NCBI GenBank assembly: GCA_016758965.1
Contig: JAEPRB010000153.1
Span: forward strand, 1-64,000
DNA length: 64,000 nt
Direction of reading: 5' to 3'
Source: Circinella minor
Taxonomy: Eukaryota > Mucoromycota > Mucoromycetes > Mucorales > Lichtheimiaceae
Position numbers and translations under genes: made by a program. The notes beneath the pieces were generated by a model, which saw only the letters and a program-made list of their open reading frames with translations, was not told the origin of the DNA and made no database searches. Shown here in pieces: positions 57,590 through 64,000 of the stretch; within the stretch, counting starts at the first letter, position 1; the number at the start of each line of letters is the position of its first letter.

Positions 57590-57862
57590 AATATTTTTAT
57601 AAAGTGGAGAGAGTAAAAAAAAAAAAGATGTGGAAGTGAAAAAAAAAAACAAGCTATTATGTTTATGTGGGAAAGTTTCAATGCTTTAATTCGGGGTTTT
57701 ACATGCATGATGTTAATAAACATTGTCCTCAGCGCAGCACTCATTAGCTCTATTTATAAACAGTAGCGAGACGAACCTCTTTCTTCCAACTCAATTCCCT
57801 TTCTTTTTTTTTTTCTTCTATTAATTTCAGTCTACTTTTTATTTTATTTTTTATTTCTCATA
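57590..57862. promoter_or_regulatory. Bidirectional promoter, POLD4 / YOP1-like gene
   Basis: A 273-bp gap between divergent start codons, with poly-T and poly-A tracts (57618-57628, 57641-57649, 57805-57814) typical of nucleosome-depleted promoters. A somewhat GC-richer core lies at 57725-57785. Confidence 0.5.
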
Positions 57863-59130
57863 ATGTACTTTATTTTAAAACTTTTCATGTTACAGCTCTA
57901 TCCAGCCTATACTTGCTTTAAAGTGATCAAAGCAAATGACCATACCCAATACTTACCATTATTGATGTACTGGGTTACAGCAATGTCATTTATTGTTTGT
58001 GAACATTTTGCTGATTGGTTACTTTTCTGGTAATATATATTTATTTCAAATAAACATATATAATATATGTATTATTAATACATAAATAAAAATATAAAAT
58101 AGGATACCATTTTATAATGAAGTCAAGATTTTGATTGTTTTATGGATTACGTTACCTCAAACGAAGGTTCGTTTTTTTAATTTTTTTTTTTTCATGCATG
58201 AAAAACCCGATAAGTGAAAAATGATTATTTAATATAACCTCAATAAACTATTTACTTTTTTATTATAAAAAGGGTGCTATTGTAGTTTATGCAGATTTTA
58301 TTGAGCCTATTTTAAAAAAGCATGAAAATAGAATTGATAAAGCTTTTATTGAAATTCAAGAAAAAGGCAAACAGATGGCATCTGTATATGGGAAACAATT
58401 ACTTCAGATTGTCAATAAACTTCTTGCCGATTTATTTAATAAGGTACAAAACTATTTTTATTTGTTGTGTATGCATGAGTAAATTATGAGGAACAATATA
58501 TATATATTTATCAATTTAAAATAATATAGGGCCGGGAAATGATAACAGATGAGGGAAATGATAGTTCAATAACCGCGTCATCATCTACCACTGTGCCAAC
58601 ACAACAAAAGTCGGGACCTGATTTGGACGGATGGGGCTATACTATTTATTCATCTTTAATAAGTCGAGGAACACAATTATCTGCTAGTTTACAAGCATCT
58701 GCACAAAATCGTAAGTATTGGGTGACCTTTTCTTATCTACTAGTATGATATATCAATTAATTAACTAAAACGTAAATGAAAAAAATTAGGATTAAACAAT
58801 CAACTACAACAACAAGAAGAAGCTCAAATCAATAATATAAATACTGCTAGCACAGTATCAACTACAACCACAACGAAAGAAGAAGAAAAAGAAAAACTCG
58901 AACGATCTGATAGTTATGACTCCTTGGGATCATTTGTAGCATCTAAAAAGGCACCAAGTAGCACCGGTAGCAACACGGGTACTATCATAATCGAAGGAAA
59001 ATCATCACAAGACCAACAGCAACAGCAGACATGGGGAAATTATTTGGGTGGATGGATATGGTCATCTGGTGCTACTAATATTTCTACTACCCCTAACAAC
59101 AATAACCAAGATTCGAAAAAAGACAGATGA
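57863..59130 (+). CDS. REEP/Yop1 (TB2/DP1/HVA22) ER-shaping protein
   Basis: Five exons: 57863-58029, 58103-58166, 58273-58443, 58530-58710, 58790-59130; 307 aa. The family inserts as hairpins into tubular ER and curves the membrane. Conserved core, residues about 10-100: LYPAYTCFKVIKANDHTQYL, LLMYWVTAMSFIVCEHFADW, WIPFYNEVKILIVLWITLPQ and GAIVVYADFIEPILKKHENR, each matching TB2/DP1 consensus. After the core, an amphipathic helix (KGKQMASVYGKQLLQIVNKL) fits the Yop1/REEP membrane-bending helix. Unlike the 180-residue yeast Yop1, about 160 extra residues follow: Ser/Thr/Gln-rich and acidic, with two WGY/WGNYLGGW-type aromatic patches (near residues 165 and 280). This C-terminal extension is what distinguishes it; its role is unknown. 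Confidence 0.92.
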
Positions 59131-59367
59131 AAGATTAGTCACTTACTATACATACCCTTTGCTCTTATAACCGCCTCTCTTTCCCAAATTTACTTCATCT
59201 TTTTTTTTTCTTTTTCTTTTTATTATTATCATTATTATTGTCATTCTTTTGCTAACTATTCAAATGCAATAATAATAATTGTAATAATAATATTGCTATT
59301 AACACAACGTTTGAAAGTTTTAAAAAGGAAGGCGAGTTTATTCTTTATTAGAGGATATTTGTTTTCT

Positions 59368-61424
59368 TTAACTTTGTTGAATATGATGTAAGAATTCTTT
59401 AACGGCATCATAAGTACCAAAAACCGCACAAAAAATACCAGCAATAATAATCAATGCACATATAATTAATTCCCATGTCTGCCCCCCTTCTTGCCAAGAA
59501 ATCTTGATCCAAAACACGCATGGTAGAACAAATGTCAATGATTCTGCCGCGATGGTTCCAATTAGACTCATTACATCAGAAAAATAGGGAATGAGCATAG
59601 CAATCAGGGCACAGCAACAAAATGTTGCAGTTCGTAAAACAATACGTGCACTACCTGGATGCTTTAATAGGAATTTCCATAACGATTCTTTCTTGTAACT
59701 GCTGTTGTTGATTGTTACAGTCACACTATCTTCTTCAGCAGATGGGCTTCCTTCTTCATGCTTATCTTTGTTATTATAATTATAAAGTTTCCTTCGTCGG
59801 CGACGTTGAATGCCCAGCCAAGATTCTATGTTCACTGTAAACACATAAAGATACATGGGTACGGCTAATAGCACGTGTATCGTGGCTACCGCCATGGCAA
59901 CAATCTGAGCTAATGAACCTAATATATAATCATCATCAGCATCATCATGAATAATTCAGGGTCTCTTTTTAATATTTTACCTTCAGGGATAGAGTTGAAC
60001 ACAGGTGTTTCAACATGATCACCATATGATAAATAACATAGAGTTCCCATTAGGACGTAAATCATGGTCACTGAAAATGTCGCCACTAATAATACCTTGG
60101 ACCAACTAGATGGTTCATCCATAGATGATTCCAAATGTGGGAAAATAACATTACCAGAATATGCAAAGCTAAAAGTACTAAAAGCTATCGGAATATTCTC
60201 GGCGATAATCCAATCATGGTGTGTGTGTTGAATTGTTTTGTTCTGGAAATCTGATACAGCTACCATCGTCATTACGAGTACTAAACATACTGTTGCCATA
60301 GACGCAAAGAAGCTATATGTTATATAATATATATATCAATCAGTATTATGTGTTACTTTTTGTTAAAAAAATTGAACTACACTATCACACCCATCCCCAT
60401 ATTCGCCATGCTTTTTACTAACACCTCGTAACTGAAACATCGCGGATTGTTCTAACAAATACAAAGGGTATACCAACAATAGCAGAAACTATCCATGTAC
60501 ATGCTTTTCTATCTACATAAACTCCCACTGCTGAAAACAGCCTAGAAGCATTATCTCCAGCAAGTATAACATATAGTGTAGGCGTAGATATCAGTAAAAA
60601 CTGAGAAAACACAGCACCGACAATTTGACCCACTTTACCGAAGGTTGCTCGACCAATTTCCGAAAAGCCGGACAATCTTCGAGATCTAATAAATGATATG
60701 CGATCAAAGGTTGTAAAATATATATGTAAATATGTCTAAATTCTTTTAATTAGCTATAGTTATCGTGATTATCATATGTACACTTACTGTCCATGATACA
60801 AGCAACGAATCAATAAACAACCACAAAATTGTGCCATAATGGAACTTAGGACAAGAAATAGTAGTCCAACCCATCCAGACCGACTTAATGCATGTGGAAT
60901 CCCCAAGATTCCTGAACCAGCAACTACACAGCTAGTTTTATTATCAGATTAGATAATAAATATTAGTACCCAGATTTATCAAAATAATAATGATAGATCA
61001 ATTGGAATACGAAAATAAAAAGAATAATTTGATATCTTACATGATACTTGCCAATGTAAATTTATTGGATACTTTTGCAAATGGCATATCATCATCATCT
61101 TCATAAATATCGCGATCGCTGTCATAACCTTTATTATCTTCAACTTGAAATCGTCGATATAAAGCTTGTTTTCCTTTTTCTTTTGGATTCGTCTCATCAA
61201 AATATGGATCATTAGTTATTGTATTATCAGGATTTATTGCTGCTTTATAATATATAAATATATAAATTTTTATGAATAATTTTGAAAAAAAAAAAGATCT
61301 TTTTTTTTTTTTTTGATAACAGTTTATACATAATTTATTCATCGAGTTAATATTTACAATTCACAACTTGGTCAATCGTAGCCGTATCATAACTCTTTCG
61401 TTGATGAATTTCTTCAATTTCCAT
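59368..61424 (-). CDS. AAAP-family amino-acid transporter (AVT-like, probably vacuolar)
   Basis: Six exons, minus strand: 61424-61358, 61242-61041, 60931-60788, 60685-60425, 60312-59981, 59918-59368; 518 aa. AAAP proteins are 11-TM amino-acid/H+ carriers; fungal AVT members act at the vacuole. A long acidic N-terminal tail (residues 1-90, YDSDRDIYEDDDDMPFAK) precedes the first helix, SNKFTLASIICVVAGSGILG with IPHALSRSGW, the family's G.GILG.P motif. SGFSEIGRATFGKVGQIVGA, STPTLYVILAGDNASRL and IPIAFSTFSFAYSGNVIFPH follow; the last carries the AAAP F.(Y/F)SG..(V/F).P signature. The final exon has a charged cytosolic loop (RRRRRK...EEGSPSAEEDS) and the last helices. Annotated by family; exact substrate unknown. 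The short first exon (MEIEEIHQRK) is the least certain part. Confidence 0.88.
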
Positions 61425-61966
61425 CTGGGTATATATATACACACGTATAAAAAGAAGTCAAAAGAAAAAAAAGGAACAAGAAAACTATTCTTCATTTTAT
61501 GTAAAAGGTTGTATTTTTTTTTTTTTTGGTAGTAGCATACATGAGTTGTATGGCATGATGGCTCGATTAATTTTATATCGGTCTGAAAATAGATAACGCC
61601 GAATTTAAGCCCGGGGGGGGTTGTCAATAAATTATTCATGCGCTATAAAGGTAACGCGTAATATATACTATAGTAAAAAGCTCTGCAATACATCTCAACA
61701 AAAATAAAAAATTCCATCACCCCCTTCTATATAAACCATAAAATAAAAGAAACATGTAAAAAATTCTGATTTTCAATTTTTTTTTCCTTTTACAACCTTC
61801 TTTCAATTCTTTTTTAGACAGCTTTTCTTGATGATAATTACATCATATTTGCATATGGGTTTATTGAAATGATTATATACAATAGATTAATAAAAATAAG
61901 AAAAAAAAAGTATATAAATGATGGGGTTTTCTTTTACTGGGCAACTAATTTGTAAATATCCCATGT
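61425..61966. other. Intergenic, AVT gene promoter
   Basis: A/T-rich with T-runs (61511-61527) and a G8 run (61613-61620) that stands out in this base composition. No gene recognised. Confidence 0.45.
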
Positions 61967-62248
61967 TTAATGATGATGATGATGATGGTCCTTATTGTGT
62001 TGTTCGTGATGAGCTTTACAATGCTCCTTTTTGGCAATTTCGGCTTGTTCTTCTTCTTTTAATTCTTCATCGATACGAGCACCACGGTGTTGTTGATGGG
62101 CTTTATGGATAGGCTGATCACGTTCTTTCATAAGATCTTCGACATTATCATACATTTTCTTGTGTCCTTCGTGGGGATCTTCGTAATTAACGCCAGCATT
62201 CAAAGCGGCTTCAGTATGTGCAACAGTGGATGGCTGACGATGGCTCAT
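61967..62248 (-). CDS. Small conserved-looking hydrophilic protein with a C-terminal hexahistidine
   Basis: A 93-residue single-exon frame, MSHRQPSTVAHTEAALNAGV... to ...EQHNKDHHHHHH. I do not recognise a named family. It is hydrophilic, very rich in His, Glu and Lys, with predicted-helical charged stretches (GARIDEELKEEEQAEIAKKE) and no signal peptide or membrane helix. The ending CKAHHEQHNKDHHHHHH could bind Ni, Zn or Cu, so a metal-handling or stress role is possible but only inferred. Coding status is supported by balanced codons and a start about 250 bp from its neighbour's 3' end. The antisense frames are shadows. Confidence 0.65.
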   Translation of the reverse strand: MSHRQPSTVAHTEAALNAGVNYEDPHEGHKKMYDNVEDLMKERDQPIHKAHQQHRGARIDEELKEEEQAEIAKKEHCKAHHEQHNKDHHHHHH

Positions 62249-62503
62249 TTTTATAAAATACTTGAGTTGAATATGTATCAATAAAAGAAAAAGAAGAAGA
62301 AAAAAGTTTGACTTTATTTTATACTAGCATAAAACAAAAACCCCTGTCATAGATAATATTATTTTTAATATTATTTCTGATGTTGTTTGTTTGTTATTAA
62401 ATAAGGGTATTGAGATATAAAAAAAATAGAGTGAAATATCTGGGGTGTGTATTAATATGATACATGATATATAATAATTTATTATATTTAACAGAAAAAA
62501 AAA

Positions 62504-64000
62504 TTACACAAGGGTATATCCACCATTTGAAGAACTAATTTCCACTGATCGGTTTTCATCAAGACTGACACGACCTGCTTCTAAAATAGCTGTAACCAAT
62601 ACTGTATTACGAATAGTAGGCATTTGACGTTGATCCAAATCGTTGGGAGTCAATCTTTTATCATTTACCGCTTGACATGCATCCACGAATTTTTCAATGG
62701 AAATATAACCATATCCTGTTTGACCAGCAAAATGTCCTTCTTCATCAGGTGCATAATTCATATAGAATGGATTGACAAATGCATGACCATTAGCATCACT
62801 TGTAGTAGTATAGCCACGATGAGCTTGGTCGACGTTAAGTTCACCCGATGCACCTAAATAGTGAAATCGTTGTTGAGAATGAACTTCACTTTTATTGGGT
62901 GCAACCCATGATGATGTATATACAGCAACACCTTCGTGACTTGGATTAGTTGTTGATCGCCAGTTGACTAAAAGTGAAATTGTATCCTAATTGATATAAT
63001 GATTATAATACAGAGAATTGTTTGTAAGTATTTACTACGAATTAAACTTTTCATGGTCACCTCCGATTCTTCAAGTAACCATAAGTTTGACCCCACCCAT
63101 TCATATACAAAATACCAAAAAAAAAAAAAAAAACATTTCCTAGCAACAAACATACTTCAGTATTTTCAACAAGATTGAAAGGTTCGCTTGTTGCTACGCC
63201 CTTGGATCCAGATGCAACCACACGGTAAGGCACTGCCTTCCCTTCCAATGCCCAGCAATGGAAATCAATATGATGCGAATTCAAATAGTAACTACCAAGT
63301 TCAATCCATATTAATATACAATTTATTATTTACTATCTTTGCATTCATTATCTCTCTCCATCTTGCTTTCAATAAAACAATATAAACAACTATCCTACTA
63401 TAAATAAATTACCTAATATCCGACTCTTTACCAGCCCAGGCACGGAATGTATCGAGTTGTCGTTTGGGTTGACTCATATAACTATAAAAATAGTTGAATT
63501 CACCAAAAGACAATGCCTTTGCACGCGCATCACGATAAGCTGGATCAAAACGTTTATGATGTTCTACCATGACAACGACACCATGTTTATCTGCTTCTGC
63601 AATAAGTTCTTGATGTTCACTTAAAATCTTGACAGCAGGCTTTGTCAATAAAACGTGAATGCCACGTTGAATGGCATAAAGTGCAATAGGATAATGAGTT
63701 GGATCAGGCGTAAAGACAGTAATGGCATCACCGGGTGATAAATATTGGTCAATGGCATTTTTATCTAAAAAAAAAAAAGGGGGACGTTAAGAAACAGTAG
63801 AGGTAAAAAAGGGGACGGTGATACAGAAAAAAAATATCAAAACAAACTTACAAGCATCAGGGTCCACCTGATCATCTGCAGGACAAGAATAATCTAAAGT
63901 AGTATCCATTTTGTATACTTCACCAATATTTTTCTTTAAATGTTCTCGAATAGCTGGGAGCTTTTTACCATTGGTTCCAACAATACTAATCTTGCCAACC
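62504..64000 (-). CDS. Gfo/Idh/MocA family NAD(P)-dependent oxidoreductase (5' end outside window)
   Basis: Four exons seen on the minus strand: beyond 64000 to 63852, 63764-63413, 63291-63156, 62986-62504; about 372 residues visible. The first exon opens with the Rossmann start [17 protein letters not shown]; next come [20 protein letters not shown] and [10 protein letters not shown] (the family's EKP loop, here TKP), then [29 protein letters not shown] supplies the usual catalytic-region His pair of this family. The second domain continues with [20 protein letters not shown] and ends GGYTLV. Enzymes of this family oxidise or reduce sugars, inositols or related polyols using NAD(P); the substrate cannot be assigned. 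The start codon lies beyond the window's right edge, so the extreme N-terminus is missing. Confidence 0.9.

Noticed and set aside
1..64000. tRNA, rRNA, CRISPR arrays, bacterial-type operons
   Set aside because: Scanned by eye for GTTCRA-type B boxes, rRNA blocks and spaced repeats; nothing credible found. A covariance search would be needed to exclude a tRNA.

Overview
The window reads as a gene-dense but AT-rich fungal chromosome segment. Almost every gene is split by short GT-AG introns (about 50-160 bp), intergenic DNA is full of A/T homopolymers, and proteins carry poly-Q/N/S runs. The gene set (Cdc50, Atg27, Rat1, Dsn1, Rtt107/Brc1, Vps25, mitochondrial uS12, Pol delta subunit 4, Yop1/REEP) is that of an ordinary fungus. 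The intron density, the plant-like PPR protein and the multicopy PD-(D/E)XK gene family suggest an early-diverging filamentous fungus, most likely Mucoromycota (Mucorales). That placement is inference, made without any search.

Layout. 1-448: 3' end of a CDC50 flippase-subunit gene. 0.8-2.5 kb: ATG27 (9 exons). 2.9-4.6 kb (-): bZIP factor. 4.6-7.7 kb: long intergenic. 7.7-12.2 kb: RAT1/XRN2 (16 exons, 1034 aa). 12.6-14.2 kb (-): PPR protein. 14.5-21.8 kb: repeat-rich gap with a 456-bp inverted-repeat element and two decayed members of a PD-(D/E)XK family. 21.9-23.7 kb: second bZIP factor. 24.0-25.3 kb (-): disordered protein. 25.7-30.8 kb: DSN1 then RTT107/BRC1, only about 130 bp apart. 30.8-41.5 kb: large mobile/repeat region with two more PD-(D/E)XK copies, a 24-bp inverted-repeat pair bracketing them, a degenerate relic and a pogo-like TA-flanked MITE. 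41.5-43.7 kb (-): VPS25 and mitochondrial uS12. 44.5-55.5 kb: transporter block with one monocarboxylate-type MFS (+), two ACS/Dal5-type MFS paralogues (-) and a dead third ACS paralogue. 57.0-64.0 kb: POLD4 and YOP1/REEP (divergent), an AVT-type amino-acid transporter, a small protein ending in six His, and the 3' part of a Gfo/Idh/MocA oxidoreductase.

I rebuilt exon structures by hand and checked that summed exon lengths stay in frame. For the multi-exon genes this gave whole-codon totals ending at a stop, which supports the models. Housekeeping genes sit in compact clusters; the 14.5-21.8 and 30.8-41.5 kb gaps are where repeated DNA has accumulated.

The two observations I rate highest: (i) a dispersed, decaying four-copy family that appears to couple a PD-(D/E)XK nuclease-like domain (SDMVF...VEIQ) to a downstream HTH/Myb-like segment and a Cys/His motif, with two copies between 24-bp inverted repeats; and (ii) an MFS gene whose reading frame requires a 2-nucleotide microexon.
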